A DNA stretch of 64,000 bases from contig CAJHNH020001154.1 in assembly GCA_905116865.2 (NCBI GenBank), positions 186,001 through 250,000 of the forward strand. The letters run 5' to 3'. The notes under the pieces were generated by a model. The model worked only from the letters and a program-made list of their open reading frames with translations, was not told where the DNA came from and did not search any database. Position 1 is the stretch's first letter, and the number at the start of each line of letters is the position of its first letter. The position numbers were made by a program, and so were the translations under genes. Below, one piece after another: positions 35,244-46,074 of this stretch. The DNA comes from Candidula unifasciata. Taxonomy: Eukaryota; Mollusca; Gastropoda; Stylommatophora; Geomitridae.

Positions 35244-35465
35244 CTTCTCATCAATCTTCTATCAGTACTAAAGTTCCATGGCACGGAAATGCTTTCCCTC
35301 GCGGCCCCAACGCTCATCAATCTTCTATCAGTACTAAAGTTCCATGGCACGGAAGTTCTTTCTCTCGTGCCCCCAACGCTCATCAATCTTCTATCAGTAC
35401 TAAAGTTCCATGGCACGGAAGTTCTTTCCCTCGTGCCCTCAACGCTCATCAATTTTCTATCAGCA
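35244..35465. repeat. 66-bp minisatellite, three copies
   Basis: Copies contain CATCAATCTTCTATCAGTAC, GTTCCATGGCACGGAA and CTCGTGCCCCCAACGCT. The unit is clearly related to the larger array at 35780-36530, which shares TCTTCTATCAG, CACTAG/TACTA and ACGGGAG/ACGGAAG. Confidence 0.9.
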
Positions 35466-35779
35466 GCAACGTGTACACCATCCCCTTCCCTTCACTGCAA
35501 CCCTCTTCAGATACTAGAGACAGATTTTAATGGCACGGGAGACCTTGTACTCGCGTTCAACAGCCCCTGCCCTCTCAAGTCTTCCATCAGTACCAGGGTT
35601 ACCAATACTACCCCCCCTCCCCAGATCTAGGTTTTTATATGACTTTTTTTTTTAAATATATGATTATATTAGAGTGGATAAATGTTTCGTTTCGTAACTA
35701 TAAAACTACTTTTTAAAATTGTAATTCTTTGCTTATGTAATGTTTTTTTTTTAAACAAAACAAAGTCTCATTAGCAGCC

Positions 35780-36530
35780 CTGGTCAGCACTAGCGTTCAA
35801 TGACACGGGAGACCTTACACTCATGTTCAATAGCCCCGCCTCTTCAACGATCTTCTATCAGAACCAGAGTTCAATGACACGGGAGACCTCACACTCGTGT
35901 TCAATAGCCCCGCCCCTTCAACGATCTTCTATCAGAACCAGAGTTCAATGACACGGGAGACCTCACACTTGTGTTCAATAGCCCCGCCCCTTTAACAATC
36001 TTCTATCAGAACTAGCGTTCAATGACACGGGAGACCTTACACTCGTGTTCAATAGCCCCACCCCTTCAACAATCTTCTATCAGAACTAGCGTTCAATGAC
36101 ACGGGAGACCTTACACTCGTGTTCAATACCCCGCCCATTCAACGAGCTTCTATCAGCACTAGCATTCAATGACACGGAAGACCTCACACTCGTGTTCAAT
36201 AGCCCCCCCCCCTTTTCAACAATCTTCTATCAGAACTAGCATTCAATGACACGGGAGACCTTACACTCGTGCTCAATAGCCCCGCCCCTTCAACAATCTT
36301 TTATCAGCACTAGAGTTCAATGACACGGGAGACCTTACACTCGTGTTCAATAGCCCCGCCCCTTCAACAATCTTCTATCAGCACTAGCGTTCAATGACAC
36401 GGGAGACCTTACACTCGTGTTCAATGGGCCCGCCCCTTCAACGATCTTCTATCAGCACTAGCGTTCAATGACACGGGAGACCTTACACTCGTGTTCAAAA
36501 GCCCCGTCCCTCCAACAATCTTCAATCAGT
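35780..36530. repeat. About 75-bp minisatellite, ten copies
   Basis: Copies contain CAATGACACGGGAGACCTTA, CACTCGTGTTCAATAGCCCC and AACAATCTTCTATCAG. Some spacing variation occurs at the C-rich stretch. It is a sister of the 66-bp array at 35244; the single-copy sequence between them (35480-35770) includes a diverged copy near 35525, so both may come from one ancestral array. Confidence 0.93.
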
Positions 36531-36859
36531 GGGAGTCATGGAGACTCAAAGCTGTTGTGGCTAAGACTCTCGGGCAGTGGAACACACCAGCTGTTCCCCC
36601 TTCTGAGTCTCTGGGTCTAGCCAGGTGAATAGGGCACACTCAGCTGGTAAGTCCTCTCAGCTGCAAACCTTTCTACAGTCAAGACCGTTGTGCGTGACCG
36701 AAAAGGCCAAGACCTTGAGGTCCCGGGTCAAAACGCAACGGATCTAGAGGAGACAACATCGATTAAAAAGAAACATAAGCCTTAAATGGATCTAATTATG
36801 ATGCTGTGGAGGTGCAGGGAGAACAGACGGAGATTGGTGGCCTAATCTAACTCTAAGAC

Positions 36860-37325
36860 TCCCCTAAGATGCCTACACGTCGTAATTGTAACTCTGAAAG
36901 CATGCTAAGATAGGCGAAGACAGGGATGCTTCGAGTGGAGTGGCTAGCTTCGCTAGGATGATCACGGGTAGTGAGCATACTTTGAATCTTTTCTCTAGGA
37001 CGTGCCGGCGTAGTGAGTAATGAAGAGGCAGACAGATTGGCTGGATCTGCACCACTGGGTGGGGAATTGATACATGACAAGGCAGATGTGGTCAAGTCTC
37101 TTTGGGAACAAGCAACGGAATCAGTAGAGAAATAAGATTATTATGGCCTGGAGAGAATGAGGCACCTGGGTGTAACTCGAGGGTCTAGCCGGCTCACTAC
37201 ACTCAGAGGAAAGGCAAGACTGACAAATAACCAGACTGTGACCGGTACTATCAGTACTGGAACTCTGCGCTGGCTGCTGAAGACGAGGACGGAGCACGCA
37301 TGGAAGTGCCCCGAGTGCTGTGATG
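36860..37325 (+). mobile_element. Degraded LINE with RNase H region and C-terminal knuckle
   Basis: Interrupted by several stops, the plus strand still reads GMLRVEWLASLG, then GRAGVVSNEEADRLAGSAPL, which resembles the end of a LINE-type RNase H domain (compare the usual PGHAG..GNE.AD.LA). Next come SSRLTTLRGKARLTNNQTV, TLRWLLKTRTEHAWKCPEC. The Cys-containing tail after an RNase H domain fits I-clade-like elements. It is clearly dead. Upstream limits are uncertain; 36540-36860 may belong to it but is not recognisable. Confidence 0.7.
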
Positions 37326-37454
37326 TCAATTTTTAACTCAACTCGTTTATAATTTATACTATACTTCTCTTCAACAAAAAAAGTTGAAAACAGTAGTCTA
37401 GCAATTCTAAACTTCTGAGAGAAAAGATTGCCATGCCCAGGATAAACAGAAAAA

Positions 37455-37512
37455 ATGGCAGCCCCCGTTGGACAATGTGAGCTCTTACTGCTGACTGGCT
37501 GCAACAGCTATG
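37455..37512 (+). CDS. TTC27: TTC27 exon 1 (start codon), candidate
   Basis: The ATG sits in a strong context (AAAAAATGGCA) and opens MAAPVGQCELLLLTGCNSY, ending at donor TATGGTAAAC with one base carried over. That phase is exactly what the next exon requires (G plus AT gives Asp). ELLLLTG resembles the ELAILRG found near the start of vertebrate TTC27. No promoter element is visible upstream. Support is phase, start context and short similarity only. Confidence 0.6.
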
Positions 37513-38115
37513 GTAAACATTTACTTACCAACGACACCTTGTATATGATGCGTATTGTTATAATATAGCTGCTCATTTTGAATTTATCGTACTGTACCAA
37601 TAATTTAATTAAACTTGTTGGATATGTGTAGATATTAAATTTAGTGTCAACTCAACAAGATAGTCAACTGACAGTCGTAGAACGTAGTCGTAGATTTCTT
37701 TGAAATTGAAATCTTTGGTTATCAGCTCAGCCTATTTAAATATTCACATAATCATATATATGTGTGTGTGTGTCCGTAAATACCCATGTTATGTTGTAAT
37801 TTATGCGGTGTCGAGTGTATGGTAATTACCGCTCCGCTGCCATAATTTTTAGAATATTCAATTCAAGCAGTAAATTAAATTAAATCAAATCAAGATAATC
37901 AGGGGTGTGTGGAATAATCAGCGTAAAAACATTGACATGACATCAGTCAGTGTGTTGAATCCAGACTTGAGACAGTATTGTTGCTGGGGTTCAACTGCGG
38001 CCAGCCCTGGTCCTGGAGACAGACTGACTGGCTGGACCTCCTCATAAGTGACAGTGATTAACTCAGACGATCTCACTGTTATATTCTGCAACAGCACCGA
38101 TTAAATTTATTGGCT
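37513..38115. other. TTC27 intron 1, AT-rich unique part
   Basis: About 600 bases of AT-rich single-copy sequence with a short TATATATGTGTGTGTG run near 37755. No exon or element is recognised. Confidence 0.5.
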
Positions 38116-38699
38116 CTCCGAACTTCAGTTCCGATATTATGGCAGCCATAAAATATCCTTACGGGGCTCAGTTCTATTAAAAATATGCCGGCTCCATATA
38201 ACGAAACAAATGCTCTAACAGGGTCTCAGCGATATGTTACTTGTGGACCTGTTTCTGTGACTATGCTTCACCGCCGAGGGTATCCCCCATGCCGCTACGC
38301 ACGGCTCGGATGGCGGCTAAACTAGATGACTGGGACTCATGAGCAGCAGCTACCGCATCTCCTGCAACTTCCTCCAGTTAATTTGCTCGTGAGTCCCAGT
38401 CACCTAGTTTAGCCCCCTATCCGCACGTAGCGGCGCAAGGGATACGCTCAGTGAGTTTAATCACGTTTAGCGCATGCTATTATCGTCTGCTACTATCGTC
38501 TGCAGAAACGCTCTAAATTGTCAACGGTCGCTATTAATATCGTCTGCTACTATCTTCTGCAATGTTGCGTCACTTGAAATTGTCAAGTAATCCTAGTTTT
38601 GTCGCGATTTGTTCCTTGGCAGAAAGTCCACATTTTACATATGCCTGAGCCCCATAAGGATATTTTATGGCCGCCATAATATCAGGTTGAAGTTCGGAG
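38116..38699. mobile_element. Nested foldback / MITE-like element
   Basis: Terminal inverted repeats of about 55 bp: left 38116-38171 starting CTCCGAACTTCA and right 38645-38699 ending TGAAGTTCGGAG, with GATATTATGGC(A/G)GCCATA shared inside. In the centre a second pair of arms (38278-38343 and 38386-38452, sharing GGCTAAACTAG(A/G)TGACTGGG on opposite strands) could form a long hairpin with a loop of about 40 bases. There is no transposase frame, so it would be non-autonomous. A target-site duplication could not be defined. Confidence 0.75.
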
Positions 38700-39170
38700 G
38701 AAAGCAAATTTTTTTTTTTTAAATGTTAGTACTAGTTTATTTTATCTTCTTATCTGATTTGTTATTGTGACTTGCCCGCCTGCTTTCAACTTTTCTTTCA
38801 AAGAGTTTGTATAACAGTGTGGTCAACATATTTCACTTATTTGTTTCAACTATTTTTATTTGCAGTTGTTTGATGTTAAATCTCTCACTGTATAAATAAC
38901 TGATGCTGAATGACCTCTGACTTTATAAATAACCACTCCCAGTCGTGCACACACATTCCTGAAAATGTCTCATCTTCATGAATGGGTCCTACATGATAAT
39001 TTAGCTAACATTGAAAATCTCTAGTTAAATCATGTCGCCTCTGTATGTGTGTGCGCGCATGTATGTGTGTGTGTATGTAGGGGAGGGGGGGGGGGTCAAA
39101 ACCATAGGGGCGATGTTTTTAAAAACTCCTAATGACTTGCCAAGTCTGTAAAATTGTCATAAATCCATTA
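38700..39170. other. TTC27 intron 1, unique and simple sequence
   Basis: Single-copy AT-rich DNA with a T9 run at about 38710 and a TGTGTG/G9 stretch near 39045-39090. No feature is recognised. Confidence 0.5.
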
Positions 39171-39179
39171 CATCAGTGT

Positions 39180-39676
39180 AGCTGTCACTGACAATGTCTG
39201 GGATTTTGTTATAATCACTGACATTGTCTCGGATTTTGTTACAATCACTGACATTGTCTCAGATTTTGTTACAATCGCTGACATTGTCTGGGATTTTGTT
39301 ACAATCGCTGACATTGTCTGGGATTTTGTTACAATCACTGACATTGTCTGGGATTTTGTTACAATCACTGACATTGTCTGGGATTTTGTTACAATCACTG
39401 ACATTGTCTGGGATATTGTTACAATCACTGACATTGTCTGGGATTTTGTTACAATCACTGACATTGTCTGGGATTTTGTCACAATCACTGACATTGTCTG
39501 GGATTTTGTCACAATCACTGACATTGTCTGGGATTTTGTTACAATCGCTGACATTGTCTGGGATTTTGTTACAATCGCTGACATTGTCTGGGATTTTGTT
39601 ACAATCGCTGACATTGTCTGGGATTTTGTTACAATCACTGACATTGTCTGGGATTTTGTTACAATCGCTGACATTC
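39180..39676. repeat. 30-bp minisatellite, about 16 copies
   Basis: Copies around ATTGTCTGGGATTTTGTTAC plus AATCACTGAC. Because the unit is exactly ten codons, long frames run open on both strands (for example a plus-strand LTLSGILLQS repeat). They lack start, splice or codon evidence and lie in intron 1 of TTC27. Confidence 0.95.
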
Positions 39677-39803
39677 ACTAGACACAACCATGAGACAAAC
39701 AGAATGGATATAGCCAACAGTACTCAACAGTGTTTTATATTCACCAGATGGTACAGACGTGCCTGAGGTTTATCGCTCTGTTCTTGTATTTGATATTCTC
39801 CAG

Positions 39804-39999
39804 ATGACTCAGATTTGCCAGATGCTGTCAAGATGTTTCTAAACGGCCACTATGAGGCTGTTCTGAGCTCGGACATATCCAGATTGATCTTGGTTGGAGA
39901 AAGTGATGATTTAGCGAGTCGTTCAGATGCGTTTGGTTGTTTCATAAAACAGAATGTTGAACATCTAGCTGTACAGCAGGAGACCGCGGAAGAGCTGAG
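39804..39999 (+). CDS. TTC27: TTC27 exon 2
   Basis: Acceptor ATTCTCCAG and donor GAGGTAACA bound 196 nt. The exon encodes DSDLPDAVKMFLNGHYEAVL... to QQETAEELR and corresponds to the vertebrate segment containing LLLEGNYEAIF. It starts with two bases of a split codon and leaves two at the end, matching its neighbours. Confidence 0.88.
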
Positions 40000-40209
40000 G
40001 TAACACTGATCTGTTGACTGTAGACTCTCTTGTCCAGACAGATTCTCTAGCACTGATGACACTGACGTTTCTAAGAGATCAGGGAATGTCAGTAGCTGCC
40101 TGCTCACAGATACAGACAGTATCATTATAGCATCTTCATCATTCTGAGTTTCATCATCGTGATCATTTACCTTGCCAATACACAAAAGCTGTCATAGTTG
40201 ACTATCTCG

Positions 40210-41712
40210 CATGATTACCAGACAGGGCTTAGTTGTCACTGTACAGGGCCTTGTTGTCACCGTACAGGGCCTTGTTGTCACCGTACAGGGCCTTGTTGTC
40301 ACCGTACAGGGCCTTGTTGTCATGGTACAGGGCCTTATTGTCATGGTAAAGGGCCTTGATGTCATGGTAAAGGGCCTTGTTGTCATGGTAAAGGGCCTTT
40401 TTGTCATGGTAAAGGGCCTTGTTGTCATGGTACAGGGCCTTATTGTCATGGTAAAGGGCCTTATTGTCATGGTAAAGGGCCTTGTTGTCATGGTACAGAG
40501 CCTTGTTATCATGGTACATGGCCTTGTTGTCACGGTACAGGGCCTTGTTGTCATGATACAGGGCTTTTCTGTCAAGGTACAGGGTCTTGATATCATAGTA
40601 CAGTGTCTTGTTGTCATGGTACAGAACCTTGCCGTCATGGTACAGAACGTTTCTGTCATGGTATAGAACCTTCATGTCACGGTACAGGGCCTTGCTGTCA
40701 CAGTAATGGTCTTGATGTCATGGTACAGGGCCTTGCTGTCACAGTACAGGGCCTTGCTGTCACAGTACAGGGCCTTGCTGTCACAGTAATGGTCTTGATG
40801 TCATGGTACAGGGCCTTGCTGTCACAGTACAGGGCCTTGCTTTCACTGTAACAGTCTTGTTGTCACAGTACAGAAGCTTGCTGTCACAGTAATGGTCTTG
40901 TTGTCATGGTACAGAACCTTCCTGTCTTGGTACAGAACTTTCCTGTCATGGTACAGGGCCTTGCTGTCACAGTACAAGGACTTGCTGTCATGTCATGTAC
41001 TTGGCCTTGATGTCATGGTACAGGGTCTTGCTGTCATGGTACAGGGTCTTGCTGTCATGGTACAGGGCCTTGTTGTTATGGTACAGAACCTTGATGTCAT
41101 GGTACAGTCCCTTATTGTCATGGTACAGGGATCTCATTTTCATTGTTCAGGGTCTTGTTGTCGCAGTACCGGGCCTTGCTGTCACGGTACATGACCTTGT
41201 TGTCATGGTACAGGGCCTTGTTGTCATGGTACAGAACCTTCCTGTCATGGTACAGGGCCTTGTTGTCACAGTACAGAACCTTCCTGTCATGGTACAGGGC
41301 CTTGCTGTAACAGTAACTGTCTTGTTGTCATGTTACAGAAGCTTGTTATCACGGTACAGAACCTTGATGTCATGGTACAGGGCCTTGATGTCATGGTACA
41401 GGGCCTTCATGTCATGGTACAGGGCCTTGATGTCATGGTACAGGGCCTTGATGTCATCGTACAGAACCTTGTTGTCCTGGTACAGAACCTTGTTGTCCTG
41501 GTACAGGACCTTGATGTCATGGTACAGGGCTTTGATGTCATGGTACAGGGCCTTGATGTCATGGTATTGGGCCTTGATGTCATGGTACAGGGCTTTGATG
41601 TCATGGTATTGGGCCTTGATGTCATGGTACAGGGCTTTGATGTCATGGTATTGGGCCTTGATGTCATGGTACAGGGCTTTGATGTCATGGTATTGGGCCT
41701 TGATGTCAGTTG
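40210..41712. repeat. 21-bp minisatellite, 1.5 kb
   Basis: About 70 copies of a 21-bp unit around GTCATGGTACAGGGCCTTG, with many substitutions. Since 21 is seven codons, long frames are open on both strands (VMVQGLV-type on plus; YHDNKAL-type and TMTTRPC-type on minus). They are periodic artefacts. The array fills most of TTC27 intron 2. Confidence 0.95.
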
Positions 41713-41787
41713 AATGTGGCTGTTGATTATGTGTTGATACTGGCTGGATACTTGGAGGTAAGCAGAACTGACAGTGTAGCCCTTTTT

Positions 41788-41870
41788 GTTGACAGGTCTC
41801 TGCAGGTGTAGCCCTTGTTTGTTGACAGGTGTTGACCTTGTTTGTTGACAGGTCTCTGCAGGTGTTGACC
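41788..41870. repeat. Triplicated acceptor region of TTC27 exon 3
   Basis: TTGTTGACAGGTCTCTGCAG, a shortened TTGTTGACAGGTGTTGACC and a further TTGTTGACAGGTCTCTGCAG lie in tandem at about 30-bp spacing; the last one is the real acceptor and exon start. This looks like a nascent minisatellite made of an intron-exon boundary. Confidence 0.8.
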
Positions 41871-41978
41871 GTTGCTGCTGCTTGTCTTCAGCTGTTTATA
41901 CAGAACAACTGGCTGGGACCACCCACATCCACATGTCCACTGGAGTTTTGTCACAAGTCTTTCCACAACAGGGTCAAG
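41852..41978 (+). CDS. TTC27: TTC27 exon 3
   Basis: Acceptor TTTGTTGACAG and donor AAGGTACTG bound 127 nt. The exon encodes SLQVLTVAAACLQLFIQNNW then LGPPTST..., matching vertebrate SLQLFVQSNWTGPP. The outgoing phase is 0. Both splice sites of this exon are multiplied in the flanking introns (41788-41870 and 41979-42400). Confidence 0.92.
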
Positions 41979-42400
41979 GTACTGTGTTATCAGATATAGA
42001 GAAGATTTGTGTAGTTATTTCCACAACAGGGTCAAGGTACTGTGTTATCAGATATAGAGAAGATTTGTATAGTTATTTCCACAACACGGTCAAGGTACTG
42101 TGTTATCAGATATAGAGAAGATTTGAATAGTTATTTCCACAACACGGTCAAGGTACTGTGTTATTAGATATAGAGAAGATTTGTATAGTTATTTCCACAA
42201 CAGGGTCAAGGTACTGTGTTATCAGATATAGAGAAGATTTGTATAGTTATTTCCACAACAGGGTCAAGGTACTGTGTTATCAGGGTTAGACAAGATTTGT
42301 GTAGTTTTAACCACAAGTCAAGGTACTGTGCAATCAGGGTTAGACAATATTTGTGCAGTTATTTCTACAACAGTCAAGGCACTGTGTTAGTGGAAGTAGA
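41950..42400. repeat. 58-bp minisatellite made of an exon-intron junction
   Basis: About seven copies begin with TTCCACAACAGGGTCAAGGT, which is the last 18 bases of TTC27 exon 3 plus its GT donor, followed by ACTGTGTTATCAGATATAGA. The first copy is the real exon end; the others are intronic. The last two copies are diverged. Confidence 0.93.
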
Positions 42401-42477
42401 CGATTGTGTTATTGCCTGACTCTAGACACTTGTTCATTCTTCTACACCGTGTAGAGATATTAAGCTGCAATCTGTAA

Positions 42478-42790
42478 TAAGATGAATAAAGATGAAATTA
42501 TAATAGCTGTAAAACTCCTGAAGGATGGGAAAGCTGCTTGTCCAGATGATGTCCAAGCTGCTAAAGTAAATACATCAGCCTCATTGCCGTACAAACTGTT
42601 TGCTGTATCTGGAAGACTGAAGAGAAACTGAAGGTTTGAGAAGAATATCTAATGACACTGCCAGTCAAATGGGACCTAAGGAAGCATGACAGTTGCAAAG
42701 AAATTATATTAATGGTAGCAGAAATAAATAAATCATTGTCACTTCCTGGGAAAATATTCAGTAGCAACATTCAATGGAGATGAAATGTCT
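42478..42790 (+). mobile_element. Degraded LINE reverse transcriptase fragment
   Basis: The plus strand reads NKDEIIIAVKLLKDGKAACP then DDVQAAKV, the common LINE RT block (usually LKNGKAAGPD). After a frameshift it continues LPVKWDLRKHDSCKEI and SLSLPGKIFS, matching the KLPKKGDL..C.N(W/Y)RGI.LL...GK region. Several stops and shifts make it clearly dead. It lies in TTC27 intron 3. Confidence 0.7.
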
Positions 42791-42840
42791 TGAACAAATC
42801 TTCTTCTTCTTTTTCTTTGTTTACTGGCTCCAGTGGAATG

Positions 42841-43215
42841 AAATGGTTGCTCCTACACCTGGAGTGACATGTGATAAAAGAGTTGTATTGGGAAGCTATG
42901 TATGTGTACCTACACCTGGAGTGACATGTGATAAAAGTGTTGTATAGGGAAGCTATCTATGTGTACCTACACCTGGAGTGACATGTGATAAAAGTATTGT
43001 ATTAGGAAGCTATGTGTGTGTACCTACACCTTGAGTGACATGTGATAAAAGTGTTGTATTGGGAAGCTATGTTGTGTACCTACACCTGGAGTGACATGTG
43101 ATAAAAGAGTTATATTGGGAAGCTATGTATGTGTACCTACACCTGGACTGACATGTGATAAAAGTGTTGTATAGGGAAGCTATGTATGTGTACCTACACC
43201 TGGAGTGACATGTGA
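42841..43215. repeat. 57/58-bp minisatellite abutting TTC27 exon 4
   Basis: About seven copies around CACCTGGAGTGACATGTGAT and GGGAAGCTATGTATGTGTAC. The last unit runs directly into the real acceptor (GTTGCATGTGCAG) about 20 bases further on. Confidence 0.93.
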
Positions 43216-43235
43216 TAAAAGTGTTGCATGTGCAG

Positions 43236-43370
43236 GATGTGGAGACCGAGGCCCTGGATGACCTGGCCACGGATGGCGAGACTGTCTACTCCAAGTCCAG
43301 ACACCTGATCTACTTGTATATTGCCAGATGTCTCTTGGTTGACTGCAGGTCATGTTTTACTCCCATTCAG
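43236..43370 (+). CDS. TTC27: TTC27 exon 4
   Basis: Acceptor GCATGTGCAG and donor CAGGTAATC bound 135 nt, phase 0 on both sides. The exon encodes DVETEALDDLATDGETVYSK... to FTPIQ, matching the vertebrate segment with LDGESIYS and LTAIQ. Confidence 0.9.
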
Positions 43371-43589
43371 GTAATCTCTCCCTCTTTCTCTCACTGCGTC
43401 TCTGTCTCTGTCTCTCTCTCCCTGCATTCCTGTTTCTTGTTTCTCCTCTCAGAGTTCATGTTGGCTGTTTAGTATTGACTGAATTGCTTTTGTTCTCATG
43501 TGAGGCTCTGCTATACAATTGAAGTATTGTGTCAGGGAGAACGCAATGAAGAGATAATTAGTAAGCCCAAACTTAGCTGTAGATATTCA

Positions 43590-43945
43590 GATGTAGAGGG
43601 GGCAGAGCTGGTCATGACCTCTTAGATGGGGCATCATGGGTATGACCTCTGCGGTAGGGCGTCATGGATATGACCTCTGAAATAGGGCATCATGGGTATG
43701 ACCTCTGAGGAAGGGCATCATGGGTATGACCTCTGAGGTAGGGCATCATGGGTATGACCTCTGAGGTGGGGCATCATGGGTATGACCTCTGAGGGGGGGG
43801 CATCATGGGCATGACCTCTGAGGTGGGGCATCATGGGTATGACCTCTGAGGTAGGGCATCATGGGTATGACCTCTGAGGTAGGGCATCATGGGTATGACC
43901 TCTGAGGTAGGGCATCATGGGTATGACCTCTGAGGTGGGGCAGAG
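43590..43945. repeat. 28-bp minisatellite, about 13 copies
   Basis: Copies around GGGCATCATGGGTATGACCT followed by CTGAGGTA, varying mainly at the G/A run before GCATCATG. Lies in TTC27 intron 4. Confidence 0.94.
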
Positions 43946-44059
43946 CTTGTAGACAGGAAGTTATCATGCTCCTGCCACAGATGATGCGGGGGTAACAGTG
44001 CTCATGACATGTTTTCCCTCTGTCTCCACAATTTGTGTCTTCCTTCCTTCAGCTCTGTC

Positions 44060-44480
<421 letters not shown>

Positions 44481-44494
44481 TCAGATGTCTCCCT

Positions 44495-44848
44495 CCATGC
44501 CTACTCTCTCATGTGTGGAGCAGCAGACAGGTTGTTGTAACTCCCACATGTGTGGAGCAGCAGACAGGTTGTTGTAACTCCCACATGTATGGAGCAGCAG
44601 ACAGGTTGTTGTAACTCCCACATGTATGGAGCAGCAGACAGGTTGTTGTAACTCCCATATGTGTGGAGCAGCAGACAGGTTGTTGTAACTCTCTCATGTG
44701 TGGAGCAGCAGGCAGGTTGTTGTAACTCCCACATGTGTGGAGCAGCAGGCAGGTTGTTGTAACTCTCTCATGTGTGGAGCAGCAGGCAGGTTGTTGTAAC
44801 TCCCACATGTGTGGAGCAGCAGACAGGTTGTTGTAACTCCCACATGTT
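44495..44848. repeat. 37-bp minisatellite, about nine copies
   Basis: Copies around GTGTGGAGCAGCAGACAGGT, with TCCCACATG versus TCTCTCATG and CAGACAGG versus CAGGCAGG alleles. Ends about 100 bases before TTC27 exon 5. Confidence 0.94.
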
Positions 44849-44952
44849 TGATTTCACTAAACATTTGTTGACGAATGTTTATATTTGAGTCCATCGCTGT
44901 TATTGTGATGAACATCACCAGTGAAATTAATTGTTTGTTTGTTTGTTTGTAG

Positions 44953-45055
44953 ACCTGGGACTGGTGGGTCCTGCGATGTTTGATGACACAACAGCATCTG
45001 CTGTCTGAGAGATCTCCCACCTTGAAAGAAACTGTCTCGCAGCTGATAGATGACA
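44953..45055 (+). CDS. TTC27: TTC27 exon 5
   Basis: Acceptor TTTGTTTGTAG and donor ACAGTAAGT bound 103 nt, with one base left over. The exon encodes TWDWWVLRCLMTQQHLLSER then SPTLKETVSQLIDD, matching vertebrate [20 protein letters not shown]. Confidence 0.92.
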
Positions 45056-45089
45056 GTAAGTTGTCCACACAAGACATCATAAGAAAGTT

Positions 45090-45215
45090 GGGTCACCAGG
45101 CTACAGGGGAAGGTCACCAGGCTACAGGTTAAGGCCACCTGGCTACAGGAAAAGGTCACCAGGCTACAGGAGAAGGTCACCAACTACAGGGAAACGTTAG
45201 CAGGCTATGGGGGAA
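45090..45215. repeat. Short GGTCACCAGGCTACAGG repeat
   Basis: Six irregular copies of an 18 to 24-bp unit (AAGGTCACCAGGCTACAGG with small linkers), just inside TTC27 intron 5. Confidence 0.8.
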
Positions 45216-45559
45216 GGTCAGACATTGTACAGCCTAAAAGGTCATAACCTTGCCGGGGACATGAGTGTTCATGCTGTGTATGGGGATGTGTCTTTTGGGA
45301 CCTGCTGGGGAAGCCTGAAACACTTGAGAAATGTCTGCATGTGATGAACGTGTTCCTCAACAACAAGACTTATATTTGTAATTGAATACATCAGTTGAGT
45401 AAATAATTTGACTGGGCCCCCTTGTAAATAGCTTGGAATATAAGAAACTCAGGGATGTTGTGTAAATTCTTCTTCTTGATAAGAGACTGGGTATGGGAAG
45501 AGTGGTAGAGATTTTTTGCAGCCATTCTTGGTTGTGGCACGGCACTTGATTAATTGCAC

Positions 45560-45895
45560 ACATCACTGTTACCATCAGTCTAGTGTAACTATTACTGATG
45601 TCTGAGTTAAGCACACATCACTAAGTTACCATCAGTCTAGTGTAAGTGTTACTGATGCCTGAGTTAACCAGACATCACTAAGTTACCATCAGTCTAGTGT
45701 AAGTGTTACTGATGCCTGAGTTAAGCAGACATCACTAAGTTACCATCAGTCTTGTGTAAGTGTTACTGATGCCTGAGTTAAGCACACATCACTAAGTTAC
45801 CATCGGTCTAGTGTAACTATTACTGATGCCTGAGTTAACCAGACATCACTAAGTTACCATCAGTCTAGTGTAACTATTACTGATGCCTTAGTGCT
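45560..45895. repeat. 57-bp minisatellite, about six copies
   Basis: Copies contain TACCATCAGTCTAGTGTAAG and TTACTGATGCCTGAGTTAA. Intronic in TTC27. Confidence 0.92.
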
Positions 45896-46074
45896 TTTAC
45901 ACTAACAATGAGGTGCCTACATTGAGGGTCCCTGTCCAGTTATGTCAGAGAAGAAATCAAATATGATAGTCAGCATTGATTTCTAGGATCTCCCCACCTC
46001 CCCCTTTAATTGATCTTTTGCCATAAGCTGGAATTTCCCTGCCTTCCTGTAGTACAGTAACACTTCTCTTCTTC

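Noticed and set aside
39168..39766. Periodic open frames on both strands (LTLSGILLQS, SQTMSVIVTK, DNVSDCNKIP)
   Set aside because: The repeat unit is exactly 30 bp, so any stop-free frame stays open. Both strands are open over the same interval and it lies inside TTC27 intron 1.
40192..41726. Long periodic frames on both strands (VMVQGLV, YHDNKAL, TMTTRPC)
   Set aside because: Unit length 21 bp is seven codons. Simultaneous openness in several frames of both strands marks it as a repeat artefact in TTC27 intron 2.
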